NCBI GenBank assembly: GCA_947177005.1
Contig: CAMWSZ010000183.1
Location: forward strand, 1-6,361
DNA: 6,361 bases
Direction of reading: 5' to 3'
From: an uncultured Clostridia bacterium
Lineage (GTDB): Bacteria > Bacillota > Clostridia > Oscillospirales > Oscillospiraceae
Numbering within the stretch: the stretch's first letter is position 1; each line of letters opens with the position of its first letter. Made by a program: the position numbers and the translations under genes. Positions 1 through 6,245 of the stretch are shown here, piece after piece. The notes beneath the pieces were generated by a model that had not been told where the DNA came from, did no database searches, and saw only the letters and a program-made list of their open reading frames with translations.

Positions 1-22
1 CCCTGACTTTCGGAAGTCAGGG
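1..22. repeat. Perfect 9-bp stem hairpin at the window edge
   Basis: CCCTGACTT, a TCGG loop, then AAGTCAGGG. It could be a terminator for a minus-strand transcript, but any T-run would lie beyond the window. On the plus strand no T-run follows. Confidence 0.55.
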
Positions 23-36
23 CCGCGCCTCGCAGA

Positions 37-79
37 GCGCAATTCATACATAGTCCCCAGACTATGTATAGAAGTGCGC
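37..79. repeat. Long imperfect hairpin downstream of the surface gene
   Basis: Core ATACATAGT (46-54) pairs perfectly with ACTATGTAT (61-69) across CCCCAG. TTC with GAA and GCGCA with TGCGC extend the stem to 37-79 with small internal loops. The bases 37-40 can alternatively pair with 25-28, giving a competing short hairpin. It may be part of a structured intergenic repeat or RNA. Confidence 0.6.
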
Positions 80-103
80 CCTTAGCAGGGAGCCTATAAA
101 TGA

Positions 104-136
104 GTGACCAGCCAAACAGCTTGTTTGACTGGTCAC
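104..136 (-). terminator. Candidate terminator hairpin downstream of the surface gene
   Basis: Eight perfect pairs (GTGACCAG with CTGGTCAC), one mismatch, then five or six more pairs around a small loop, beginning 31 bases past the stop codon. On the minus strand it is followed by TCATTTATAGG, which is only moderately T-rich, so intrinsic termination is plausible but not certain. Confidence 0.5.
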
Positions 137-167
137 CATCTAAGCAAAACTGTAGATTCTCAATAAC

Positions 168-3100
168 TTATGCGCCGATGCGTTCCGCATAACGCATGAC
201 CATAGCGGCAACCTCTGCACGGGTTGCAGTTTCCTTTGGATTCAGCTTCCTATCGGTTCCTTGCAGAATACCGTTCATTGCTGCCCAGCGCACTGCGGTC
301 AGCGCATAACCACTTACACTGCTACTGTCGCTGAACCAAGTTAAGTCATTGGCTGCGTTGGGGCTGCCTGCATTGCGCCAGAGCATTGTCGCCAACTGTT
401 CGCGGGTAATATTGTCCATTGGATTTGTGCCATCGGTTATACCCCGCTCCATCGCCCACAGCATACCGCGTTCATACCAAGTGGAACCGGGATTAATATC
501 TGTGCGCACATTGTTCATCCGGGCTAAAACGGTCCAAATCATAGCACGACTAGTTGTGGTATTTGGGGCAAACTGGGTGTCGGACACGCCGCTCATCAGA
601 TAGTGTTTCCACATATACTCGACATTATTATAGAACCAATTGTTTGCGTGTACATCGGTAAAGGGCATAGGTGACGGATTCAGGACAATGCCGGAAATAC
701 CAGGAGTACCCAAGCCGGTGAAGGGTTCATCCTCAGCCGGAACGCTGAAGGTGTTGTCCGCAATTTTGGCAAAGCTGGCGTCTACGCTAACACGGGAGTT
801 CGGCATTGTAAAGCTGTATCGGTCATCGCCCAAGTCACGTAACGTAATTTCGCGGCCCCGAACGTTGGTAATAGTGATGCTGTCCAGTTCATACCCAGCG
901 TTCGGATGCGCCGTCAGGGTCACGCGTTCGCCGTCTTTCGCGTAGCGGGTACTGGGGATGATTTCGCCGTTGTCCGTTTTGGGGATGTTGATGTAATAGG
1001 TTTCTTCCTTGTCAGCTGGGCGGGGCGGTGTAGGCGGGGTTTCCGTCTTTGTCCAGTGGGCATAGAGCGTTGTGTTTGCTGTGTAGATTTTGCTCTCGTC
1101 AACTTTTTCGCCGCCGTCCGCCAATGTGTACCAGCCGTTGAAGGTGTATCCGTCACGGGTGGGAATGGGCAGAGCGGCAAGTTTACCGTTTGTGCCTGTG
1201 GTGTCAGTTGTCATAGTTACTGTACCGCCGTTGGCATCAAAAGTCACAGTATACATGGTGGGGACAGGGGGAGTAACTACCGGCGTCCACTGCGCATAAA
1301 TAGTGGTATCCTTGGAAAACACGGTGGAGGTCGTTACCTCTTCGCCGCCTTCTTTTGCAGTATACCATCCAAGCAGAGTATGCCCTGCATATGTAGCAGT
1401 AGGTATGGTATCAAGTTTACCATTCAGATTTGTCGCAACGACAGCAGATTCCGGCGTTCCTCCATTGCCATCCAGATAAACAGCATAGCCATATCCAGAA
1501 ATCTCTGCCTTCACAACAACATCTTTGGCGGGCATCCTGAAGTCTGTAACTTTAGCTGTTCTATTGGTAAAGACAACATCAGATGAGTTAGAATTCCATC
1601 CTGTAAATATTTGATTATCATCAATTAGGGCAGTCACTTCAATAAGTTCACCCGCATAATATGTACCCTCAAAGACAGCTTTATCATCGTTACTCACAGT
1701 ACCCGACACAACAGTCAAAGTGTATTGCTCAGAAGTCTCAGCATAGGTATCAAGATCAGGCACCAAAGTTTCCCCTTTAGTTTCAAGTTCATAGTCTGCA
1801 TTACCTAAAATTTTGTCGTCAATAGACATCTCAAAGGTTTTTCCATCAGTCAACGGCAGATCATAGAAATAAACCTCTCTAACCTCAGCCCCATCATCGT
1901 ACTCAGTCACGATAACATCCATTGAACCTGTATCAGTTCCAACGCACTCAATACAATAGTTGGCATCATCGTAGAGGTAAAGAGTTTTGGTATTACCTTC
2001 AACGACAATAGTTATATCTTTAGTAGTAGCATCATACTGAGCATCTCCTGCAACAACAGCGGCCACGAGATTATTGGACTTGTCGTAAACAAGAATATCT
2101 ACTGGACATTTAATCTCTATCTTCTTGCGGACAAAATTTGCTTCGTATTTCTCTGAAAAGTCAACTATGAGATCCTTGTACTTCTCATACAATCCAGAAT
2201 TAGGATAATCAGCATCAAGATTCATTATCCATCCATTCCAGATTTGGTCGTAGGTTGAAATATAATCCCACTCATAATCTTTAACTGCTTCTGCGAGGGT
2301 ACTTGCTGTCCCTTCTCTGTTACTATTCATCAAGTTAATCCAAAGTGGTATTATTGCATCTTTGAATAAATCATCCGATTTCAAAGACTCCTCAAAGGAA
2401 GCAGCAGTAGAACAACTCTTGAGCCATGTAGCAAACATAATGTCTACAGCACTTAGATATGCGGTAGCAGTATCAGTAGTCTTATCCGCACCAAACTTCC
2501 CTCCAAGGGTACTAACGACATCCAGCATTAAGTTCTCAAAGATTACCAAGTTCGTAACATTAGCGCCAGCTTCAACAATGTCATCAATATCCCTACCAGA
2601 TAGATAATTCAAAAGCCATTTTTCGGTCTTATAAATTTTGAGCAAGGTTTGTACTTCAGGGCTACACTTCAAGACTCCTTTACTCCAGAAATCATCAATC
2701 AACTGTTTGGATGCATTCCATCCAACAATTTCAGTTTCCTTTGTCATGAGCTGTATAAAAAGTTCCTCTTTTGTAGCATCCATTATAGTTACAATATCAC
2801 GAAGCGCATCTCTCAAAGCAGATTCATCACGTGGACACGAAGTAAGCATTTGACGAACAACGGCTTTCAAAGAATCTTCCATACGAACTAAGGCGAAGGC
2901 GGTAGCCATAGTTTCTAGGTAATCCTCAATGGAAGATGCCACATCCATGATAGATCCTGACAAAGAAAACACTTCATTGATAACCGCAATACCTTCAGTC
3001 ATTCCTCCGATATCGTCTTTATGCACGTCGGAATAACTTTCTATAAATTTGGTCTTTACTACTTCTTCGAGCAACGACTTTTGATCACTCGACAAATCGC

Positions 3101-6029
3101 TTATGCTATTCCAGGAGTTACTCAACCCAATAAAATTTTGAATCTCGCCATTCCAACTTTTGGCTTCTTTTATCAAATCTTTGGCATAATCAACGTAACC
3201 ATAGTTGGTGCTAACCTCAAGCAAATCAAAGATAAGTGTTTCGTAAAAATCGCGTTTCTTTGTAGCAATATTATAAAGATTAGAAGGTTTTGACACGGTA
3301 TCCATAAAATTAGTGAAAGTAGTCCAGACAGAGGTAGACGCAAGCCACCAATAATTTTTGCTAAACTCTGTTACAAGAATACGAGAAGGACTTGTTAATT
3401 TCACAAGTGACATCATTTGTTCAGAGTAGGGCGGATGAATAAGAGTATTTGCACGGTAAACATTTACTTCAAATTCGTCTAAACTAGGTAAACTCGGGTC
3501 AACAGGAGCAGGATCGATCTGAATAATTATGCCGTTATTCATCGCGTACCCTATTTTACTCCCAATAAGATTATGCTCATCTATTGCATTGAAGTTTGTT
3601 AAGAAGCACGTATAGTGATCCTCACCGTCAATAGTCATAACACCAGTTAGAGAATTATAACTATCTAAAATACCTGTTGACCAGTTTAATGCCTCCAAGG
3701 ATACTACTTTGCCGTCAAGTATATGATACAGCACCTCACGACTTACCAGAGCATCCGGAAATAGAACATCAGCGCCTAATGGATACGTTTGTCCATCTAT
3801 AGTAATGGATGTATTGGTAATTGCGGATACTGTGCCAATAGCGGAATCTAATGACTGAATGCTATGTACAATGGAGGGAACGGGGAATGCAGAAGAGTCG
3901 ATATCAGCTAATACATACCGACCAACTAATGTGCTTAGGTCCTCGTTAGGAAGAATAGTCTCCCCTGTCACTGTATAAGACAAAATATTGTGATAAAAGT
4001 TGACCTGCTTTGTGGCTTCATCCCAGCTTTTTAGGAGCATAACTGAGCCGTTGTCAGCAGGCTGATCAGGCCCAGTGCTGTTGTAGTGGATGGTAATCTT
4101 TGAACTAGGAGAGGTCAACTCAGAATTATAATTAAAGTTTATTCTCTCCCACTGAGTCTTGCTTCCAGAATAATATATGTCTGTAAGGTTTGAGCAATTA
4201 CTAAACGCATAGTTTTCAATATTAGTTATGCTACTTGGAAAACATATAGTTTTCAAATTTGTACAACTTCCAAACGCTAAACGACTGATGTTAGACACAC
4301 CATCTCGTATAACAACACTCTTTAGTCCGCTACAACCATTAAATGTGTCATGCTCAATACTATTAACGCTTCCGGGAATAACTATATCGGATAATTCAGT
4401 ACATCTATAAAATGCATTATATCCAATACTGATAACGCTATTCGGAATTGTTATGGATGCTAATTTGTTACATCCAGAAAAAGCCCCATATCCTATACTA
4501 GTCGCACCATCTAATATCGTAACGTTAGTAAGACCAATACAATCTGAGAAAGCAACGTTACCTATATTGAGAAGTGTAACGTCTCCCAATAGACCTGTAT
4601 AGCCTAAAAATGCACTACTACCAACACTTACCCCACGGGGGAGTACAATATCATTCAGATTGCTGCAACCTGCGAATGCACTATCGCCGATTTCAACCAC
4701 AGTTGATGGTATGGTAATATTTTCTAATCTTTTGCAACCACGAAACGCATCTTTACTGATACCAGTTATTCCTTCCTCTATTTCAACTGTTATAAAACTA
4801 TGAGTCTGTGAATCAGTCTCAAATGAAAAGCTTCCAGTAATTCCGGTTCCAGTAAGTTTCATGTATGATAATGCAGTGCAACTTCTGAGATCTACTTTTG
4901 GAAATAATCCTCCCGGAATTGTTAGTTTTTTTAAACCAACACATCCACTAAAAATTTGACCTTCAACTGATGTTACACTCTCTGGAATGATAATACTTGA
5001 CAACTTAGAACAACCATTAAATACCCCTGAGCCAATATTTGTCACAGTATTTGGAATAGTAACATCGACTAAGTTTGAACAATTCGCAAATGCAGAATTT
5101 CCGATACTGCTTGTACCATGTAATATATTAACGGAAGTTAGTCTACTACAGTTCTCAAATGAAGCATTACCAACATCAGAAATTGTAATATCGCCTGTTA
5201 CAGCATTACAATCCTCAAAAGCAGCATTACCAATACTTACTCCGGCTGGAAGATCTATATTTGATAAGGAACTACAACGATGAAAAGCACGCTCTCCAAT
5301 GCGCGTAATACTTGATGGTAATGAAATATTAACCAAGTTCTCACACCAGTCAAAAGCCCAGTCACCAATACTTGTAATTCCGTCAGCAATTTCAATAGTC
5401 ACTTGACTACCCGCCAAGGAACCCTGATGCCAAGGCGTATAATGGTTTGCAACATCTGTACTGATATAATTTACCATATCGCCTACACCTGTGAATTTTA
5501 CATAAGCAACAGAATCGCAGTTCCTAAAGACTGAACCTTCTATTTTTAACGATGCCGGAATTGTAAGTGTAGTTAAATTTTTACAGTCCCAGAAAGCGCA
5601 GTGCCCTAAACTTTGTACACTTTCAGATAGTTCAAGATGTGTTAATGCGCAGTCGTTAAATGCATAAGAGCCGATATGCGTAATTCCATGCGATATAATG
5701 ACCCTCTTTATATCAAACCTATACCTTGCCCAGGGGGTCATGTTTTCTCTCCAATCCTGCATTGCTCCAGTTCCAGAGATTGTCAAAATGCCTTCATTGT
5801 CTAATAACCACTCTATATTGCTACCATTCGAACCACAATCTCCGGAATCTATAACTGTAGCGTTTTGAGTAATAGTTGACTGCCTAGAACTTTTTTCCGT
5901 CGGCCGTTGGCTGGAGCTAGTGGATTGAGACGAGACTACAGAATTTTCTACCATCGCCCATGCTTCTGTAGGTAACATTCCTAGCACCAAACACAGCACC
6001 AACAAAGTTGATATAATTTTTTTGTGCAT
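168..6029 (-). CDS. Large SLH-anchored BspA-type leucine-rich repeat surface protein
   Basis: Complete 1953-residue secreted protein, inferred to be displayed on the cell wall and to bind a host or microbial ligand; the ligand cannot be read from sequence. Layout seen: signal peptide 1-25 (Lys3-4, hydrophobic core, AWA cleavage motif); Ser/Thr/Gln-rich linker 27-60; BspA-like cap about 62-105; about twenty LRR_5-type repeats 106-650, most carrying an AF..C motif; beta-rich region 660-850; helix-rich region about 885-1300 of no family I recognise; beta region 1303-1430; divergent InlB-like repeat 1434-1510; two Flg_new/InlB B-repeats 1513-1581 and 1593-1660; Pro-rich linkers; another divergent repeat 1676-1753; three SLH domains 1788-1950. 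There is no LPXTG sorting motif, so anchoring is by SLH. The start is fixed by AGGAGG five bases upstream and by the signal peptide directly after it. The gene is AT-rich except for its last 450 or so codons. No frameshift or internal stop is present. Family and location are firm; binding role is inferred. Confidence 0.95.
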   Translation of the reverse strand: MHKKIISTLLVLCLVLGMLPTEAWAMVENSVVSSQSTSSSQRPTEKSSRQSTITQNATVIDSGDCGSNGSNIEWLLDNEGILTISGTGAMQDWRENMTPWARYRFDIKRVIISHGITHIGSYAFNDCALTHLELSESVQSLGHCAFWDCKNLTTLTIPASLKIEGSVFRNCDSVAYVKFTGVGDMVNYISTDVANHYTPWHQGSLAGSQVTIEIADGITSIGDWAFDWCENLVNISLPSSITRIGERAFHRCSSLSNIDLPAGVSIGNAAFEDCNAVTGDITISDVGNASFENCSRLTSVNILHGTSSIGNSAFANCSNLVDVTIPNTVTNIGSGVFNGCSKLSSIIIPESVTSVEGQIFSGCVGLKKLTIPGGLFPKVDLRSCTALSYMKLTGTGITGSFSFETDSQTHSFITVEIEEGITGISKDAFRGCKRLENITIPSTVVEIGDSAFAGCSNLNDIVLPRGVSVGSSAFLGYTGLLGDVTLLNIGNVAFSDCIGLTNVTILDGATSIGYGAFSGCNKLASITIPNSVISIGYNAFYRCTELSDIVIPGSVNSIEHDTFNGCSGLKSVVIRDGVSNISRLAFGSCTNLKTICFPSSITNIENYAFSNCSNLTDIYYSGSKTQWERINFNYNSELTSPSSKITIHYNSTGPDQPADNGSVMLLKSWDEATKQVNFYHNILSYTVTGETILPNEDLSTLVGRYVLADIDSSAFPVPSIVHSIQSLDSAIGTVSAITNTSITIDGQTYPLGADVLFPDALVSREVLYHILDGKVVSLEALNWSTGILDSYNSLTGVMTIDGEDHYTCFLTNFNAIDEHNLIGSKIGYAMNNGIIIQIDPAPVDPSLPSLDEFEVNVYRANTLIHPPYSEQMMSLVKLTSPSRILVTEFSKNYWWLASTSVWTTFTNFMDTVSKPSNLYNIATKKRDFYETLIFDLLEVSTNYGYVDYAKDLIKEAKSWNGEIQNFIGLSNSWNSISDLSSDQKSLLEEVVKTKFIESYSDVHKDDIGGMTEGIAVINEVFSLSGSIMDVASSIEDYLETMATAFALVRMEDSLKAVVRQMLTSCPRDESALRDALRDIVTIMDATKEELFIQLMTKETEIVGWNASKQLIDDFWSKGVLKCSPEVQTLLKIYKTEKWLLNYLSGRDIDDIVEAGANVTNLVIFENLMLDVVSTLGGKFGADKTTDTATAYLSAVDIMFATWLKSCSTAASFEESLKSDDLFKDAIIPLWINLMNSNREGTASTLAEAVKDYEWDYISTYDQIWNGWIMNLDADYPNSGLYEKYKDLIVDFSEKYEANFVRKKIEIKCPVDILVYDKSNNLVAAVVAGDAQYDATTKDITIVVEGNTKTLYLYDDANYCIECVGTDTGSMDVIVTEYDDGAEVREVYFYDLPLTDGKTFEMSIDDKILGNADYELETKGETLVPDLDTYAETSEQYTLTVVSGTVSNDDKAVFEGTYYAGELIEVTALIDDNQIFTGWNSNSSDVVFTNRTAKVTDFRMPAKDVVVKAEISGYGYAVYLDGNGGTPESAVVATNLNGKLDTIPTATYAGHTLLGWYTAKEGGEEVTTSTVFSKDTTIYAQWTPVVTPPVPTMYTVTFDANGGTVTMTTDTTGTNGKLAALPIPTRDGYTFNGWYTLADGGEKVDESKIYTANTTLYAHWTKTETPPTPPRPADKEETYYINIPKTDNGEIIPSTRYAKDGERVTLTAHPNAGYELDSITITNVRGREITLRDLGDDRYSFTMPNSRVSVDASFAKIADNTFSVPAEDEPFTGLGTPGISGIVLNPSPMPFTDVHANNWFYNNVEYMWKHYLMSGVSDTQFAPNTTTSRAMIWTVLARMNNVRTDINPGSTWYERGMLWAMERGITDGTNPMDNITREQLATMLWRNAGSPNAANDLTWFSDSSSVSGYALTAVRWAAMNGILQGTDRKLNPKETATRAEVAAMVMRYAERIGA
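171..668 (-). other. Three S-layer homology (SLH) domains
   Basis: Residues 1788-1953 hold three units: FTDV...WFYNNVEYMW with SRAM; WYERGMLWAMERGITDG with TREQ; WFSD...ALTAVRWAAMNGILQG with TRAE. The (S/T)R-(A/E)-(E/Q/M) motifs are the known contact points with pyruvylated secondary cell wall polysaccharide, so the protein is held non-covalently on the wall by its C-terminus. Confidence 0.93.
1050..1493 (-). repeat. Two InlB B-repeat (Flg_new-like) modules
   Basis: Residues 1513-1581 and 1593-1660 each show V-x-(F/L)-D-(A/G)-N-G-G near the start, (L)-x-G-W-Y-T in the middle and T-T-(I/L)-Y-A-(Q/H)-W at the end. These small beta-grasp-like modules are common spacers in Gram-positive surface proteins. 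Divergent relatives flank them at 1434-1510 and 1676-1753. Confidence 0.9.
2130..3377 (-). other. Unrecognised helix-rich region of the surface protein
   Basis: Residues about 885-1300 are rich in Leu, Glu, Lys, Ser and Asp with amphipathic helical patterns and few Pro or Gly. It lies between beta-rich regions and separates the LRR array from the wall-proximal repeats. I recognise no catalytic motif and no family. It might be a stalk, a ligand-binding or a membrane-active domain; the sequence alone does not decide. Confidence 0.6.
4299..4793 (-). repeat. LRR super-repeat, copy B
   Basis: Residues 413-577, the partner of copy A. The similarity continues upstream of both copies (CDSVAYVKFTG at 171 versus CTALSYMKLTG at 384) after a 10-residue length difference, so the duplicated block was probably about 200 residues. 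Confidence 0.75.
4908..5402 (-). repeat. LRR super-repeat, copy A
   Basis: Residues 210-374. Aligns without gaps to residues 413-577 at a constant offset of 203 residues; I count 77 identical positions of 165. The short, irregular LRR units sit at the same places in both copies, so this is a block duplication and not chance register of ordinary LRRs. Confidence 0.75.
5955..6029 (-). other. Signal peptide coding segment
   Basis: Residues 1-25: basic start (MHKK), hydrophobic stretch IISTLLVLCLVLGML, then AWA before a polar Ser/Thr-rich region. This is a typical Sec signal with type I cleavage after Ala25. No lipobox cysteine is present at the cleavage region. Confidence 0.9.
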
Positions 6030-6034
6030 ACTTT

Positions 6035-6040
6035 CCTCCT
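6035..6040 (-). promoter_or_regulatory. Ribosome binding site of the surface protein gene
   Basis: Minus-strand AGGAGG followed by AAAGT and the ATG at 6029. The five-base spacing and full match to the anti-Shine-Dalgarno core decide the start codon and imply strong translation once the gene is transcribed. Confidence 0.9.
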
Positions 6041-6061
6041 AAAAATTAATTTGGCCGGAAC

Positions 6062-6067
6062 ATTTTA
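6062..6067 (-). promoter_or_regulatory. Possible fixed -10 element outside the inverted repeats
   Basis: Minus-strand TAAAAT matches the -10 consensus at 5 of 6, but the 17-base-spaced -35 position reads AGGGAG, which is no match. It could work only with an activator. If real, it would place a promoter outside the proposed switch. Confidence 0.2.
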
Positions 6068-6091
6068 GAAAGATTTGCTCTCACCTCCCTG

Positions 6092-6104
6092 CTTTGTAAC
6101 AAAG
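6092..6104. repeat. Short palindrome abutting the left inverted repeat
   Basis: CTTTG-TAA-CAAAG is a 13-base palindrome apart from its centre. It covers the outer half of the proposed left crossover site and could be a divergent recombinase half-site or a separate operator. It is short enough to be chance. Confidence 0.35.
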
Positions 6105-6120
6105 TGTACCTTCCTGTAAA
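6104..6120 (+). repeat. Left arm of 17-bp inverted repeat
   Basis: GTGTACCTTCCTGTAAA, a perfect reverse complement of 6208-6224. Read on the minus strand it begins a possible 28-bp crossover site (6093-6120). The inner half TTTACAGGAA equals that of the right site, while the outer half is only loosely palindromic to it (about 6 of 10 positions). Confidence 0.9.
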
Positions 6121-6144
6121 GCACTTTTGCCCAAATTTTTCTTT

Positions 6145-6174
6145 AGAAAAGGCTTGTAGAATCAAGACTTTTCT
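6145..6174. repeat. Imperfect palindrome at the centre of the inverted-repeat segment
   Basis: AGAAAAGGCTTG (6145-6156) and CAAGACTTTTCT (6163-6174) pair at 11 of 12 positions around a 6-base loop. Flanking CTTTA (6141-6145) and TAAAG (6177-6181) can extend the pairing past a small bulge. No T-run follows on either strand, so it is not a standard terminator. Its position over promoter-like hexamers suggests an operator or a symmetric promoter core. Confidence 0.6.
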
Positions 6175-6180
6175 GGTAAA
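6153..6180 (-). promoter_or_regulatory. Weak candidate promoter inside the segment, pointing toward the surface gene
   Basis: On the minus strand TTTACC (6180-6175), a 16-base spacer and TACAAG (6158-6153) match the -35 and -10 consensus at 4/6 each. It overlaps the opposite-strand candidate because the region is palindromic. It competes with that candidate, so the ON/OFF state of this orientation cannot be called. Confidence 0.25.
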
Positions 6181-6182
6181 GT
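6154..6182 (+). promoter_or_regulatory. Weak candidate promoter inside the segment, pointing away from the surface gene
   Basis: TTGTAG, a 17-base spacer ending in TGG, then TAAAGT: a poor -35, a 4/6 -10, and a TGn extended -10 element. In the present orientation it would fire toward the recombinase gene; after inversion it would fire toward the surface protein gene. Consensus match alone is weak. Confidence 0.3.
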
Positions 6183-6207
6183 ATGGGGAGTATCAAATTC
6201 CAGCGAA

Positions 6208-6224
6208 TTTACAGGAAGGTACAC
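6208..6224 (-). repeat. Right arm of 17-bp inverted repeat
   Basis: TTTACAGGAAGGTACAC, a perfect reverse complement of 6104-6120. It lies 21 bases from the recombinase stop codon, on the downstream side of that gene. Confidence 0.9.
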
Positions 6225-6235
6225 GTTCCTGTAGA
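6208..6235. other. Candidate 28-bp recombinase crossover site (imperfect palindrome)
   Basis: Two 10-bp half-sites, TTTACAGGAA (6208-6217) and TTCCTGTAGA (6226-6235), pair at 9 of 10 positions across an 8-bp centre, GGTACACG. Serine recombinase sites are usually 26-28 bp imperfect palindromes with an asymmetric central dinucleotide; here it would be AC. The same palindrome could form an RNA hairpin after the recombinase stop, but no T-run follows on the minus strand, so it is a poor terminator. Confidence 0.5.
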
Positions 6236-6245
6236 TTTACTCCAC

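Larger units (their letters stand above)
4080..5714 (-). repeat. BspA-type (LRR_5) leucine-rich repeat array
   Basis: Residues about 106-650 contain about twenty units of 20-24 residues of the form I-G-x-x-A-F-x-x-C-x-x-L-x-x-I-x-I-P. Most units keep the Cys; one has Tyr instead (residue 477). Such arrays form an extended solenoid used for adhesion in BspA-family surface proteins. Two units are shortened (around 264-271 and 283-291), and this irregularity recurs in the second half of the array. Confidence 0.92.
6104..6224. other. Candidate invertible DNA switch: 87-bp segment between perfect 17-bp inverted repeats
   Basis: Seen directly: GTGTACCTTCCTGTAAA at 6104-6120 recurs exactly, in reverse complement, at 6208-6224, with 87 bp between. 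The block lies wholly in the 216-nt gap between a serine recombinase gene end and the start of a large surface protein gene. Known: recombinase-driven inversion of promoter segments flanked by short inverted repeats controls surface structures in many bacteria (Hin in Salmonella flagella, the cwpV switch in Clostridioides difficile, many gut commensals). Inference: this is such a switch for the SLH/LRR protein. Alternatives are a MITE-like insertion (121 bp with 17-bp terminal repeats, but I see no target-site duplication) or paired operator sites for a regulator. One assembly cannot show inversion. Confidence 0.6.

Noticed and set aside
171..668. Sortase anchoring of the surface protein
   Set aside because: The C-terminus has no LPXTG-like motif, hydrophobic stretch or basic tail; the three SLH domains account for wall attachment.
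906..1586. 226-codon open frame on the plus strand opposite the surface gene
   Set aside because: Wholly antisense to the InlB-type repeat region, with a non-protein-like composition and no ribosome binding site or family. It is a by-product of the GC-rich end of the real gene.
4080..5714. Tandem repeats that might suggest a CRISPR array
   Set aside because: The periodicity is that of coding LRR units with variable DNA; there are no identical direct repeats with unique spacers.
6046..6063. Five-codon leader ORF (MFRPN) before the surface gene
   Set aside because: The Shine-Dalgarno-like motif is 17 bases away, too far for normal initiation. No regulatory residue pattern such as repeated codons is visible.
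6104..6224. MITE or insertion-sequence remnant
   Set aside because: Size and 17-bp inverted ends would fit, but I find no flanking target-site duplication, and the recombinase context explains the repeats better. Kept as an alternative, not a call.
6208..6235. Rho-independent terminator of the recombinase gene
   Set aside because: The stem is present, but the minus-strand sequence after it reads AAATTCGC-like bases with no T-run.
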